NCBI RefSeq assembly: GCF_014650075.1
Contig: NZ_BMUG01000001.1
Coordinates: 1-64,000, forward strand
DNA length: 64,000 nucleotides
Reading direction: 5' to 3'
Origin: Streptomyces microflavus
GTDB lineage: Bacteria > Actinomycetota > Actinomycetes > Streptomycetales > Streptomycetaceae
The translations under genes were made by a program, and so were the position numbers. Below the pieces are notes generated by a model. That model had not been told where the DNA came from. It saw only the letters and a list, made by a program, of their open reading frames with translations, and ran no database searches. Positions 50,930 to 60,236 of this stretch are shown here, in pieces. Numbering within the stretch: position 1 is the stretch's first letter; each line of letters starts with the position of its first letter.

Positions 50930-52291
50930 TCAGCTCTTGTACGCCTTGGCCGCCTCGGACTCCAGCTTCTGCTGGGCCCCCGCGACGTCCTTCGGGTTCT
51001 TCAGGAAGTCCTGGAGGATCTTCCACTCACCCTTGCCGGGCGTCCCGCCGAACGACTGCGGGGCCTGGTCCGACATGTCGAAGCGGACGTCGTCACCGGC
51101 CGCGACGAGCGCCTCGGCCATCGTGCGCTGCACGTCATTGGGGTACGCGGCCACATCCAGGGCCTTGTTGGGCGAGATGAACCCGCCCGCCTCGGCCCAG
51201 ATCTTCGCCGCGTCCGCCGAGGCCAGCCAGGTCAGCAGCGCCTGGGCGCCCTTGCTGTCCTTCAGCGCCACCGCCGCGTCGCCACCGGTCACCACGGGCG
51301 AGTCCGCCCCGACCGCCGGGAACGGGAAGACCTTGGCGTCCGTACCGATCTTCGCCTCGGTCTGCGCGATGTTGACGGAGACGAAGTCGCCCTCGAAGAC
51401 CATGGCGCCCTTGGGCTGGTCGCCGCCGGTGAACGTCTGGGTCACCGAGGTCGGGAACTCCGTCTGGAGCGCCCCGTCCGCGCCGCCCGCGATCAGCTCC
51501 GGCTTGCCGAACAGCTCGGCCAGGGTGGTCAGCGCGTCCTTGACCGACGGGTCGGTCCACGGGATCTCGTGCTTCGCCAGCTGGTCGTACTTCTCGGGGC
51601 CGGCCTGGGAGAGGTAGACGTTCTCGAACCAGTCGGTGAGCGTCCAGCCGTCGGCGCCCGCCACGGAGACCGGGGTGACACCGGAGGCGGAGATCGTCTC
51701 CGCGGTGGTGATGAAGTCCTTCCAGGTCTTCGGCTCGGCCGCGCCCGCGTTGTCGAAGGCCGCAGCGTTGTACCAGATCAGGGACTTGTTGGCGGCCTTG
51801 AAGTACACGCCGTACTGGGTGCCGTCCACCGCCCCGAGGTCCTGCCAGACCTTGGCGTAGTTCTGGCCGAGCTGGGCCCGGGCCTCCGGGCCGACCGGCT
51901 TGGCCCACTTCTTGGCCACCGCCTGCTGGATGGCGCCGACCTGCGGGATCATCGCGACGTCCGGGGGCTGGCCGCCCGCGATCTTCGTACCGAGGAAGTT
52001 GACGATCGGGTCCTGGGCCGGGACGAAGGTGACCTTCGCACCCGTACGCTTCTCGAACTCGCCCAGCACCTTGGTGAAGTTGGCCTGCTCGGGTCCTGTC
52101 CAGACCGCGGCGACGGAGATGTTCTCCCCGTCCAGCTTCGGCAGGGTGACCGTGGACGCGCTGTCCGTGCCCTCGCCCGAACCGTCGCCCGACTTCTTCG
52201 AACCGCCGCCGTCCCCGCAGCCGGTCAGCGCCAGAGCGCCGACCGCCGTGAAGACGAGCGCGGCCCTGCGTATGGAAAGGGTTGTACGCAT
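50930..52291 (-). CDS. sugar ABC transporter solute-binding lipoprotein
   Basis: A 453-residue extracytoplasmic lipoprotein. The signal peptide MRTTLSIRRAALVFTAVGA ends in lipobox LTGC with Cys25, followed by a Gly/Ser/Asp linker. The mature part is a SBP_bac_1 type protein (FEKRTGAKVTFVPAQDPIVNFLGTKIAGGQPPDVAMIPQ near residue 80, KGAMVFEGDFVS, ALLTWLASADAAKIWAE). It binds an oligosaccharide, likely an alpha- or beta-glucoside by family, but this is not proven. The ATG at 52291 has GGGGCAGGA just upstream. It is the first gene of the operon with both permeases. Confidence 0.92.
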   Translation of the reverse strand: MRTTLSIRRAALVFTAVGALALTGCGDGGGSKKSGDGSGEGTDSASTVTLPKLDGENISVAAVWTGPEQANFTKVLGEFEKRTGAKVTFVPAQDPIVNFLGTKIAGGQPPDVAMIPQVGAIQQAVAKKWAKPVGPEARAQLGQNYAKVWQDLGAVDGTQYGVYFKAANKSLIWYNAAAFDNAGAAEPKTWKDFITTAETISASGVTPVSVAGADGWTLTDWFENVYLSQAGPEKYDQLAKHEIPWTDPSVKDALTTLAELFGKPELIAGGADGALQTEFPTSVTQTFTGGDQPKGAMVFEGDFVSVNIAQTEAKIGTDAKVFPFPAVGADSPVVTGGDAAVALKDSKGAQALLTWLASADAAKIWAEAGGFISPNKALDVAAYPNDVQRTMAEALVAAGDDVRFDMSDQAPQSFGGTPGKGEWKILQDFLKNPKDVAGAQQKLESEAAKAYKS

Positions 52292-52592
52292 TCCTGCCCC
52301 GTCTCTTCCGTACGCGCCCGACCACGTTGTCGTCGCCCGGGCTGCGTCGTCCGTGCGCACAGTCCTACGCCCGGTGCACGGGCCCCGCAATACCGCCGTC
52401 GGGCCCAACACGGTGATCGTGATGGCCTCGTGACGTCATGTCAGCCGAGGCTGGGAAATGCGGCGGAATGAGGTGAGGGACGGGCGGGCAGGGACAGGAG
52501 TGTCAGCTGGGACGCGGGCCTCGGGGGCCCTCCGGGGTGTGGAGCGGCGGATTCCGACGGGGTCGCCTCACGGGTCGCCCCACGGGGTCGCC
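52292..52592. other. 301-nt intergenic region before sugar ABC operon
   Basis: The promoter region for the binding-protein operon (minus strand) and the 3' flank of the FHA/FtsK-like gene. No gene is credible. A short direct repeat, GGGGTCGCCTCA, occurs at 52559 and 52584 beside the end of the FtsK-like gene. I saw no convincing operator palindrome. Confidence 0.5.
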
Positions 52593-55500
52593 TCAGGTCG
52601 GGAACGGGATCAGCGGGGGCAGCCGCTCGGCGTTCACCGAGCGGGCCGCGCGCTCCAGGGCGCTGGCGAGCAGCGCCAGGTCCGTCGGCCCGTTGCCCAG
52701 CTCGCGGACCGGGCGCCGGGTCGGCGGGTCGCCCATCCGCTCCCACTCCAGCGGGACGACGGTGGGCCGAAGCGTCGCCGTACGCGGGATGCGGCCGGTG
52801 ACCCGGCCCCCCTGGAACGGGGTCACCCGGCCGTCCGGATGCCCCAGCCTTCCCCGGCCCGGGGCCGGTTCGTCCGGGGAGGGCGGCAGGACCGGGGCGT
52901 CCAGCACGATGCGCAGCCGCGCCCCCCGGGCCAGCTCGGTGTCCTCTGTGCGGTCCGGGCGGGCCGAGGTGGCGACCAGGTGCACCCCGAGCCGGCCGCC
53001 GTCCCGGGCCACGGCCTCCAGTGCCCGGACCACGGAACCGGCGGCGGGGCGGCCGGGGCTGCCGAGCCCCGGAGCGACCAGGGCGTCGAAGTCGTCGACG
53101 AGCACGACGAGGCGCGGCAGGGGCGAGGGGCCCGGGTCCGACGCCCGTGCGGCGACCGGGCGCAGCCGGAGCGTGCCGCTGGCCGGGGAGTCCAGGTCGC
53201 CCCGGCGCTCGGCACCGGTCGGCGGACGCTGGCCCACGATGCGCCGGGACTCCTCCTGCTGAGCCTGTTCCGCGTGCCGGGCGTGCCAGGCGGCGAAGTC
53301 CAGCGGGCCGAGCAGCTCGGCGCGGCGCTTCAGCTCACCGCCGAGGGCCTGCGCGAACTCCCGCATCCGGACCGGGTCGGAGGCGACGAGGTGCGTGAAG
53401 ACGTGCGGCAGCTCCGTACAGGGGAGCAGCCCCGGTGCTGAACTGTCGCGGTCCTCGGGCTTCCCGCCGGCCCCGTCGACCAGCAGGATGCCGAGCCGGT
53501 CGGGCCGGGCCGCGGAGGCGAGCGAGGCCGCGATGGCCCGCAGCAGCTCGGTGCGGCCGCTGCCCGCGGGACCCTCGATGAGCAGGTGCGGGCCCTCATC
53601 GGCGAGATCGACGCTGAGGGCGCCCCGGGGCCCGGCCCCGAGCACGAGCACGGGCCGCCCAGCGTGCTGCCCGGCCTGCGCCGAATGCCCCGCCGAACCC
53701 TCACCGCCCTGCGGGCCGACCCGGGGGGCGGTGCGGGCGGGGTAGGGCGTGCGGTTGGAGTCCCGGCTGTCCGTGCCCGGGTACGGCGTATGGCTTGAGT
53801 CCCGGCCGTCCGTGCCCGGGTAGGGCGTGCGGCTGGAGTCCCTGGCGTCCGTGCCGGGGTACGGCGTGCGGCCGGAGCCGTGCGTTTCGGCCGGAGGGTA
53901 CGGCGTACGCCCGGAGTCCCGGCTGTCCGCGCCGCCGCCCGGGTACGGCGTACGGCTGGAGTCCCGGTCGCCCGCCGCCGGGTACGGCGTTCGCCCCGGC
54001 GCCGGGGTGTCCTGGGAGCGGTGGCCCTCGGCGGCCGTGCGCTGCGGGCCCACGCGTGGGCCCGTGCTGAGGGTGCGGCCCGAGCCGGGGGTCTCCAGGT
54101 CCGCCCGGGACGGGGGAACGGCGGCGGTGGCCCGGGGCACCGAGGCGCCCGGCTGGTCCTCCGCCGTGGACGCCCAGCGGGCCATCAGCGACGCCGGGGT
54201 CGCGCGGGCCAGGCCCAGCTCGTCCAGCAGCCGGGCCGAGGGCGGCAGCGCCGCCGTCGTCGGGCGGCCCGTCAGCGCGGCCGAGCCCTCGTCGCGCAGG
54301 GGCGCCAGCGCCCGCCCGAACCGCTCGGCCCAGGCCGCCGACACCGCGTCCACCGCGGCCACCGTGCCGTGTCCCGCGGCCTGGCCGCCCGCCGTGCGCA
54401 GCAGGCGCAGGGCCGTGGCGACATCGCCGCTGAGCATCGCGACCGCCCCGCACTCGCGGAAGGCGATGGACGCCCGGCAGGCGGCGTCGTACGTCGCGGC
54501 CACCGGGGACGTGGGTGAGGAGGCCGGTGTCTCGGCCAGGCAGATCAGATGGATCCCGGCCGCAGCCCCCGCACCGGCCAGCCGGGCCGTCGTCTCGCGC
54601 AGGGCCGCCGTACCGGGGTCGCCGTCGAGCACGACCACCGTGTGGGGGCCCGTGTGCGCGCGGGCAGCCTCGGCCACCTCGGTCCGGTCCAGGTTCGGCC
54701 AGCCGGGACCGAACGGGCCCTCGTCGAGGCGGCGCACCAGCTCGGCCGTACGGGCGGCCGCCTGCTCACGGTCGTACGCGAGGAGGAGCCGGCAATCCTG
54801 CCCGTGCATCGGGCGCAGATGCGGCAGCCACCCCAGCCAGGACCACTCGCGCCGCCGTTCCTCCAGCGGGCGGGAGCGGTCCGTGGAGATGAGCACGATC
54901 TCCAGGTCGAACGGGGAGTGCAGCGCGGCGAGCTGCGCCACCGTGGCGCGGGCCAGCCCCGCCAGCCGGGCGCGCGGTCCGGCCAGCCCCAGCGAACCGG
55001 CCTCCCGCAGCCCCACCGTCACCGGCACCGACTCCACATCGGCCCGGTCGGTCGTCCCGAGCCGCACCACCAGCGCCTCCGGGTGCCCGTCGTGGCGCTC
55101 CCACAGTCGGGGCCCCGGGCCCAGCGCGGTCAGCAGCACCGCCGCCGGGTCGGGCCAGGTGCCCTCGGGCGCGGACGGCACGGCGGAGAAGGGGGAGAGC
55201 GGGGAGGCGGGGGAGGCCAGATGACCGGGGTCGCCGAAGGAACCGGAGGAGCCTGAGGTGCCGAAGGTGCCGTACGGGTCTGCGCCCTGGGCCTCCGCGG
55301 AGTAGTCGTGGGAGTGACCGGATGGGACGGCCGTCGCCCCGGGCCACGGGTCCCGGCCCGGCTGATCCGCCCCCTGCGCCTGCTCGCCCCTGGCCCCGCC
55401 ACCGCCCTTGAGCCGCCGGGCCCAGGCGCCTATGCCCCCGCGCCGGGGCGCCTCACCCGCACCGGACGAATCCCGCCCGCCCGTCGCACCGAACGGCTCC

Positions 55501-56450
55501 CGGCCGCCCGTCGCACCGGACTGCTCCCAGCTTCCCGCCGCACCGAACTGCTCCCCGCCGCCCGCCGGGCCGAACGGCTCCCGGCCGCCGTGGGTGTGCT
55601 GGTGCGCGGATGTGTCCGGGGTGCCGTGACCGGGGCCGGGCTCCTGGCCCTCGTACCCCGTCGGCTCCTGGCGGAAGGCGTGCGGCTGCTGCCCGTACGC
55701 AGGGCTCTGCCCGTCGTCGTCGCTGCCGTAGTGGTAAGCCCTGAGGGGCGGGGCGGTGGGCGTTCCGGAGGTGTGGTGGGCCGGAGCGTGCTGGTCCGGG
55801 TCGAGGCGGCTCACCCGCAGGTGGCCCTCGCCGTCCGGGGCGGCCGGCAGTGTCACCGGACGCGAGCCGGCCGTGAGCCTGAGGGCCGATTCGCCGAGCC
55901 GCAGCAGGGCGCCGGGCGGGAAGCGGACGGGCTGGTCGCGGACCTCCGCACCGTCCAGGGAGGTGCCGTTCGTCGAGCCGAGGTCGGCGACCGAGACCCG
56001 GCCGTCCTCGGAGACCGTCACCGCGCAGTGCAGCCGGGACACGTCCGGGTCGTCCAGCGGGACATCGGCCTCGGCGGAGCGGCCGATCCGGATCCGGCCG
56101 CCGTGCAGCAGATGGACCCCGCCCGCGTCCGGCCCGGCGACCACGTGCAGCTGCGCCGGGACGGCGTCGTCCGTCGCCTCGTCCTCACCGGGGACCTGGA
56201 GCGAGAGCACCGCGCCGTCCACCAGCGGCGGTTCACCGAGGGCGATGCGCTGGGCGTCCAGCCGCTCCCGCCCGGCGAAGAGCACCACCGCCCCGCCGCC
56301 CTGGGAGCCCTCGGGCCCCGAGACGGCCTGTGCCAGACCGGAGGCGACAGCGGCCAGTGCCGTGCCGGCGGGGGCGGTGACGAGCACATCGCAGGCGCGC
56401 GCCGGGGTCTGGCCGCTGCGCGGCGCTAGGACGGTCAGCCGGATCTGCAT
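52593..56450 (-). CDS. FHA domain - FtsK/EccC-like ATPase protein
   Basis: About 1,285 residues from the ATG at 56450. Order: N-terminal small domain (1-95); FHA domain (about 115-180) with RIRIGRSAEADVPL, VSRLHCAVTV and DLGSTNGTSLDG, the phosphothreonine-binding pattern; a long low-complexity region (200-440); a first FtsK/EccC-like module with GLAGPRARL in place of a P-loop and EWSWLGWLPHLRP; a repeat region of TPYPG units (about 850-930); a second module with GPAGSGRTELLR (Arg966 instead of Lys) and VVLVDDFDAL. It resembles type VII secretion ATPases, but both P-loops are atypical. It is divergent from the kinase gene pkaA, whose product could phosphorylate an FHA partner. Confidence 0.8.
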   Translation of the reverse strand: MQIRLTVLAPRSGQTPARACDVLVTAPAGTALAAVASGLAQAVSGPEGSQGGGAVVLFAGRERLDAQRIALGEPPLVDGAVLSLQVPGEDEATDDAVPAQLHVVAGPDAGGVHLLHGGRIRIGRSAEADVPLDDPDVSRLHCAVTVSEDGRVSVADLGSTNGTSLDGAEVRDQPVRFPPGALLRLGESALRLTAGSRPVTLPAAPDGEGHLRVSRLDPDQHAPAHHTSGTPTAPPLRAYHYGSDDDGQSPAYGQQPHAFRQEPTGYEGQEPGPGHGTPDTSAHQHTHGGREPFGPAGGGEQFGAAGSWEQSGATGGREPFGATGGRDSSGAGEAPRRGGIGAWARRLKGGGGARGEQAQGADQPGRDPWPGATAVPSGHSHDYSAEAQGADPYGTFGTSGSSGSFGDPGHLASPASPLSPFSAVPSAPEGTWPDPAAVLLTALGPGPRLWERHDGHPEALVVRLGTTDRADVESVPVTVGLREAGSLGLAGPRARLAGLARATVAQLAALHSPFDLEIVLISTDRSRPLEERRREWSWLGWLPHLRPMHGQDCRLLLAYDREQAAARTAELVRRLDEGPFGPGWPNLDRTEVAEAARAHTGPHTVVVLDGDPGTAALRETTARLAGAGAAAGIHLICLAETPASSPTSPVAATYDAACRASIAFRECGAVAMLSGDVATALRLLRTAGGQAAGHGTVAAVDAVSAAWAERFGRALAPLRDEGSAALTGRPTTAALPPSARLLDELGLARATPASLMARWASTAEDQPGASVPRATAAVPPSRADLETPGSGRTLSTGPRVGPQRTAAEGHRSQDTPAPGRTPYPAAGDRDSSRTPYPGGGADSRDSGRTPYPPAETHGSGRTPYPGTDARDSSRTPYPGTDGRDSSHTPYPGTDSRDSNRTPYPARTAPRVGPQGGEGSAGHSAQAGQHAGRPVLVLGAGPRGALSVDLADEGPHLLIEGPAGSGRTELLRAIAASLASAARPDRLGILLVDGAGGKPEDRDSSAPGLLPCTELPHVFTHLVASDPVRMREFAQALGGELKRRAELLGPLDFAAWHARHAEQAQQEESRRIVGQRPPTGAERRGDLDSPASGTLRLRPVAARASDPGPSPLPRLVVLVDDFDALVAPGLGSPGRPAAGSVVRALEAVARDGGRLGVHLVATSARPDRTEDTELARGARLRIVLDAPVLPPSPDEPAPGRGRLGHPDGRVTPFQGGRVTGRIPRTATLRPTVVPLEWERMGDPPTRRPVRELGNGPTDLALLASALERAARSVNAERLPPLIPFPT
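53735..54000 (-). repeat. TPYPG-type repeats in FtsK-like gene
   Basis: Seven imperfect units, roughly 30-45 nt each, encode repeats of the form RTPYPG(T/G)D-RDSS. They lie between the two ATPase-like modules. Units differ by substitutions and length, so they are older than the near-perfect repeats elsewhere in the window. Confidence 0.75.
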
Positions 56451-56927
56451 CGCCGTCGGCGGTCCCTTCTGCGCGGGGTGCCCGGCAGGGGAAACGCCCT
56501 GTGATTCCCCCCACCCGGCACGGACAGGTCGTCCGTACAGGTCGTCACGGACCCCGGGCTCCCGACCCGTCAGATCCGTGCTTGGAGGCATCCTCGCACC
56601 TGCCACTGACAACACGCCCGGCGGTCACCTTTAAATGATCTTGAATGGTCGGCTGTGGGCGCAAAAGTGCCTGCTTGCGTCCTGTTCCCGCCGGTCGGGC
56701 CGCCGTCGCCGGCGATACCTGCCGCCTCCCGGGCACGGGTACGGCACTGCAGTTCGAGTCTCCGATTCCCGAGCGTCAACCGTGTGCGGCAACCATCTGT
56801 CCGGTGTGCGCGTCTTCCCCCGAAACGCGACCCCCCGACCCCTTGTCCGGCGGCATTAGAGTGGGCCGGAACATCCGGGCGGGACCGGGGGGACCGCAAG
56901 CACCACGATCAGCAGGGAGCGCATGAC
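56451..56927. other. 477-nt divergent promoter region of ftsK-like gene and pkaA
   Basis: No gene is credible here. It contains an AT-rich patch near 56629-56650, a pair of ACAGGTCGTC repeats at 56524 and 56537, and a possible -10 box TAGAGT at 56857-56862 for pkaA. Its length suggests separate promoters with room for regulator sites. Confidence 0.5.
56857..56862 (+). promoter_or_regulatory. possible -10 element of pkaA
   Basis: TAGAGT lies about 65 nt before the GTG start and fits the Streptomyces -10 consensus TAgaGT. A matching -35 at 17-18 nt is not clear (CGACCC), so this is tentative. Confidence 0.3.
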
Positions 56928-58598
56928 GTGCGGCCGGTAGGCAGCAAGTACCTGCTCGAGGAACCGCTCGGACGCGGCGCCACGGGCACCGTCTGGCGAG
57001 CCCGCCAGCGGGAGACCGCGGGCGCCGAGGCGGCCGTCGCCGGTCAGCCCGGCGAGACCGTGGCGATCAAGGTCCTCAAGGAGGAGCTCGCCAACGACGC
57101 CGATGTGGTGATGCGGTTCCTGCGGGAGCGCTCGGTCCTGTTGCGGCTCACGCACCCGAACATCGTGCGCACCCGTGACCTGGTGGTCGAGGGCGATCTC
57201 CTCGCCCTGGTGATGGACCTGATCGACGGTCCCGACCTCCACCGCTACCTGCGCTCGAACGGCCCGCTCACCCCGGTCGCCGCGTCCCTGCTCACCGCGC
57301 AGATCGCCGACGCGCTCGCCGCCAGCCACGCGGACGGCGTCGTCCACCGCGACCTCAAGCCGGCCAACGTGCTGCTCGACGAGCGCGACGGCGGCATGAC
57401 CCCGATGCTCACCGACTTCGGCATCGCGCGCCTCGCCGACTCCCCGGGGCTGACCCGGACGCACGAGTTCGTCGGCACCCCCGCCTATGTGGCGCCGGAG
57501 TCCGCCGAGGGCCGCCCGCAGACCTCCGCCGTGGACATCTACGGCGCGGGCATCCTGCTGTACGAGCTGGTCACCGGCCGCCCGCCGTTCGCCGGGGGCA
57601 CCGCCCTCGAAGTCCTGCACCGGCACCTCAGCGAGGAGCCCCGCCGCCCCTCCACCGTGCCCGAACCGCTGTGGACGGTCATAGAGCGCTGCCTGAGCAA
57701 GGACCCGGACCGGCGGCCGAGCGCCGAGAACCTGGCCCGCGGCCTGCGTACGGTCGCCGCCGGCATCGGCGTCCACGCGAACTCGGCCCAGATCGCCGCC
57801 GCCGACGGAGTGGGCGCACTGCTCGCCCCGGACCCGGCGCCCACGGCCGTCCCGGAGACCCCCGGCGCCGCCGACCCCACACAGGTGCTGCCGAGCAACG
57901 CGGGCTCGTACGACCCCGCGGCCGCCACCAGCGTGCTCCAGCAGACCTCGGGCCCGGGCGGCGGCCAGGGACCCGGCGGCCACGCCGACCCGACCGCCGT
58001 CATGCCGCCCGTACCGCAGCGCCCCGACGGGCCGCCGCAGCCGGACGGCCCGCACCCCTGGCAGTCGCAGCTCCAGGCGGCCCGCGACCGCAACGAGCAG
58101 ACGCAGGTGCAGTACCTGGACCCGAGCCAGGACCCGCTGCGCCGCCGCCCCCAGCGCCAGGCGCCCCAGCAGCCTCCCCAGCGACAGCAGCCGCCGCAGC
58201 ACCGGCAGCAACCGCTCCAGCAGCAGTACCCACCGCAACACCAGCAGCACCAGCCCCAGCGCTACCAGGCGCCGCCGCAGCCCCAGCGGCAGCAGTACGC
58301 GCCTCCGCAGCCGCAGCAGCCCCAGCAGCCCGCCCCGCGCGAGCCGCGCCCGCCGAGGCAGCGCAGTTCCAACCCGATGCGCATCCCCGGTCTCGGCTGC
58401 CTCAAGGGCTGCCTGTTCACCGTGGTGCTGCTGGTCATCGCCGGCTGGCTGATCTGGGAGCTCACCCCGCTCCAGGACTGGGTCGCCCAGGGCAAGGGCT
58501 ACTGGGAAGCGATCGGCGACGCGATCGGGACGGTCACCGACTGGGTCTCCAAGATCGGCGAGACCACCGGCGAATCCGGCGGCACGGGCGGAGCCTGA
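56928..58598 (+). CDS. pkaA: membrane Ser/Thr protein kinase PkaA
   Basis: A 556-residue eukaryotic-type kinase. The kinase domain (1-270) has LGRGATGTVW, catalytic Lys48 in VAIKVL, VVHRDLKPANVLL with Asp142, DFG Asp163 in LTDFGIARL, and PAYVAPE. Residues about 300-480 are rich in Pro and Gln. One membrane helix (about 492-512, LFTVVLLVIAGWLIWEL) precedes a short extracytoplasmic tail with no PASTA domain. Size and gene order beside pkaB and prfB fit PkaA of S. coelicolor. The GTG at 56928 has AGGGAG 8 nt upstream. Its substrates are unknown; the divergent FHA protein is a candidate. Confidence 0.88.
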   Translation: MRPVGSKYLLEEPLGRGATGTVWRARQRETAGAEAAVAGQPGETVAIKVLKEELANDADVVMRFLRERSVLLRLTHPNIVRTRDLVVEGDLLALVMDLIDGPDLHRYLRSNGPLTPVAASLLTAQIADALAASHADGVVHRDLKPANVLLDERDGGMTPMLTDFGIARLADSPGLTRTHEFVGTPAYVAPESAEGRPQTSAVDIYGAGILLYELVTGRPPFAGGTALEVLHRHLSEEPRRPSTVPEPLWTVIERCLSKDPDRRPSAENLARGLRTVAAGIGVHANSAQIAAADGVGALLAPDPAPTAVPETPGAADPTQVLPSNAGSYDPAAATSVLQQTSGPGGGQGPGGHADPTAVMPPVPQRPDGPPQPDGPHPWQSQLQAARDRNEQTQVQYLDPSQDPLRRRPQRQAPQQPPQRQQPPQHRQQPLQQQYPPQHQQHQPQRYQAPPQPQRQQYAPPQPQQPQQPAPREPRPPRQRSSNPMRIPGLGCLKGCLFTVVLLVIAGWLIWELTPLQDWVAQGKGYWEAIGDAIGTVTDWVSKIGETTGESGGTGGA

Positions 58599-58894
58599 CG
58601 GCGACCGCCCGAGGCTCGGGACGGCGACTCCCGGGGGCACGGCACGGCACCCCCGGGGGCACGGCACGGTGACCGCCGGAGGTGTACGGCACCGGGACCG
58701 CCGGAGGCACGGCACCGCCGGGGGTACGGTCGTGGCCCGAGGTCATGCCACCCCGACTCTGTCCCTTTGTCGACTTCTCCGGGCCTATTCGGCCCGGAGA
58801 AGTGCAGGTTGGCACCATCCTGGGCACGCACCACCCCGAACGCCGCGTAACTTTGTCGACCGGGGGTCCACCGCCAGCCGCTGAGGGAGCAGTC
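58599..58894 (+). other. pkaA-pkaB gap with repeats
   Basis: A 296-nt gap without a credible gene. Up to 58735 it holds irregular repeats of GGCACGGCACC and CCGCCGGAGG. A strong hairpin follows (58773-58803). The ten bases CTTTGTCGAC occur at 58765 and again at 58851. The pkaB ribosome site AGGGAG is at 58883-58888. Confidence 0.6.
58773..58803 (+). terminator. 13-bp hairpin between pkaA and pkaB
   Basis: ACTTCTCCGGGCC (58773-58785) pairs perfectly with GGCCCGGAGAAGT (58791-58803) around TATTC. It has no U-tract. It may end the pkaA transcript or act as an RNA element in the pkaB leader. Confidence 0.55.
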
Positions 58895-60142
58895 TTGGCA
58901 CGGAATATCGGCAGCCGGTACACGGCCCACCAGATCCTGGGGCGCGGCAGCGCCGGAACGGTGTGGCTCGGTGAAGGGCCCGAGGGCCCGGTCGCCATCA
59001 AGCTGCTCCGTGAGGACCTCGCGTCCGACCAGGAGCTCGTGGGCCGCTTCGTACAGGAGCGCACCGCCCTGCTCGGGCTCGACCACCCCCAGGTGGTCGC
59101 CGTCCGGGACCTCGTGGTGGACGGCAACGACCTCGCCCTGGTCATGACCCTCGTCCGCGGCACCGACCTGCGCACCCGCCTGGACCGCGAACGCCGCCTC
59201 GCCCCCGAGGCCGCCGTCGCGATCATCGCGGACGTCGCCGACGGGCTGGCCGCCGCGCACAAGGCCGGAGTGGTCCACCGGGACGTCAAGCCGGAGAACA
59301 TCCTGCTCGACATGGAGGGACCCCTCGGCCCCGGCGGCGCGCACCCCGCCCTGCTCACCGACTTCGGCGTCGCCAAGCTCATCGACACCCCGCGCCGCAC
59401 CAAGGCCACCAAGATCATCGGTACGCCGGACTACCTGGCCCCCGAGATCGTCGAGGGCCTCCCGCCGCGCGCCGCCGTCGACATCTACGCCCTGGCGACC
59501 GTGCTGTACGAGCTCCTCGCCGGGTTCACCCCCTTCGGCGGCGGCCACCCCGGCGCGGTCCTGCGCCGCCATGTCACCGAGACCGTGGTCCCGCTCCCCG
59601 GCATCCCCGAGGAGCTCTGGCAGCTCCTCGTCCAGTGCCTGGCCAAGGCCCCGGCCTCCCGCTTGCGCGCCTCCGAGCTCGCCGTACGGCTGCGCGACCT
59701 GCTGCCGCTCCTGGCCGGTATCCCGCCCCTGGACGTGGACGAGCCCGGCGGCGACGAGACGGAGCAGCAGTCACCGGCGTACGACGAGCAGCAGTACACC
59801 CCGTCCGCCGAGGAGCCCCGCCGCCGCGGGGCGGTCCCGCTGGTGCCCGGCTCCTCCCCGGACTCCAACCGGGACACCCACACCAGCATGCGTGTCCCCG
59901 CCCCCGACGAACTGGCCGGCGGCCCCCTCGGCACCGCCCGGGCCCCGCGCGCCCCCGGCCGGCCTCGCCCCGGCTCCGCCCGTAACAAGGCGGCCGCCGT
60001 CCGCAAGCGCCGGATCACCCTGGGCGCCGCCGCCCTCCTGCTCTGCGCGGCCATAGCGGTCGGCGGCTGGCTGGCCACGAGCGGCGGTGGCGGGGATCCG
60101 GTGCCCCAGGACAGCGAGAACTCGGCTCCGGCGGCCCCGTAG
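58895..60142 (+). CDS. pkaB: membrane Ser/Thr protein kinase PkaB
   Basis: A 415-residue kinase. The kinase domain (1-265) has [12 protein letters not shown], catalytic Lys36 in [19 protein letters not shown] with Asp130, DFG Asp156 in LTDFGVAKL, and PDYLAPE. A basic linker with [10 protein letters not shown] leads to one membrane helix (about 375-395) and a short acidic tail. Length and position match PkaB of S. coelicolor. I chose the TTG at 58895 because AGGGAG lies 6 nt upstream and the protein then begins with the family's [14 protein letters not shown]; the ATG-initiated frame upstream adds sequence without similarity. Confidence 0.85.
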   Translation: MARNIGSRYTAHQILGRGSAGTVWLGEGPEGPVAIKLLREDLASDQELVGRFVQERTALLGLDHPQVVAVRDLVVDGNDLALVMTLVRGTDLRTRLDRERRLAPEAAVAIIADVADGLAAAHKAGVVHRDVKPENILLDMEGPLGPGGAHPALLTDFGVAKLIDTPRRTKATKIIGTPDYLAPEIVEGLPPRAAVDIYALATVLYELLAGFTPFGGGHPGAVLRRHVTETVVPLPGIPEELWQLLVQCLAKAPASRLRASELAVRLRDLLPLLAGIPPLDVDEPGGDETEQQSPAYDEQQYTPSAEEPRRRGAVPLVPGSSPDSNRDTHTSMRVPAPDELAGGPLGTARAPRAPGRPRPGSARNKAAAVRKRRITLGAAALLLCAAIAVGGWLATSGGGGDPVPQDSENSAPAAP

Positions 60143-60236
60143 GAGGCCCTTGCGGGGACCGGGTCCCGGGGCCGGTTCCCAGGGCGGGGTCCCGGGGGAG
60201 GGCAAGCTTCATCCGCCATGCCGTTACGCTGGACCC

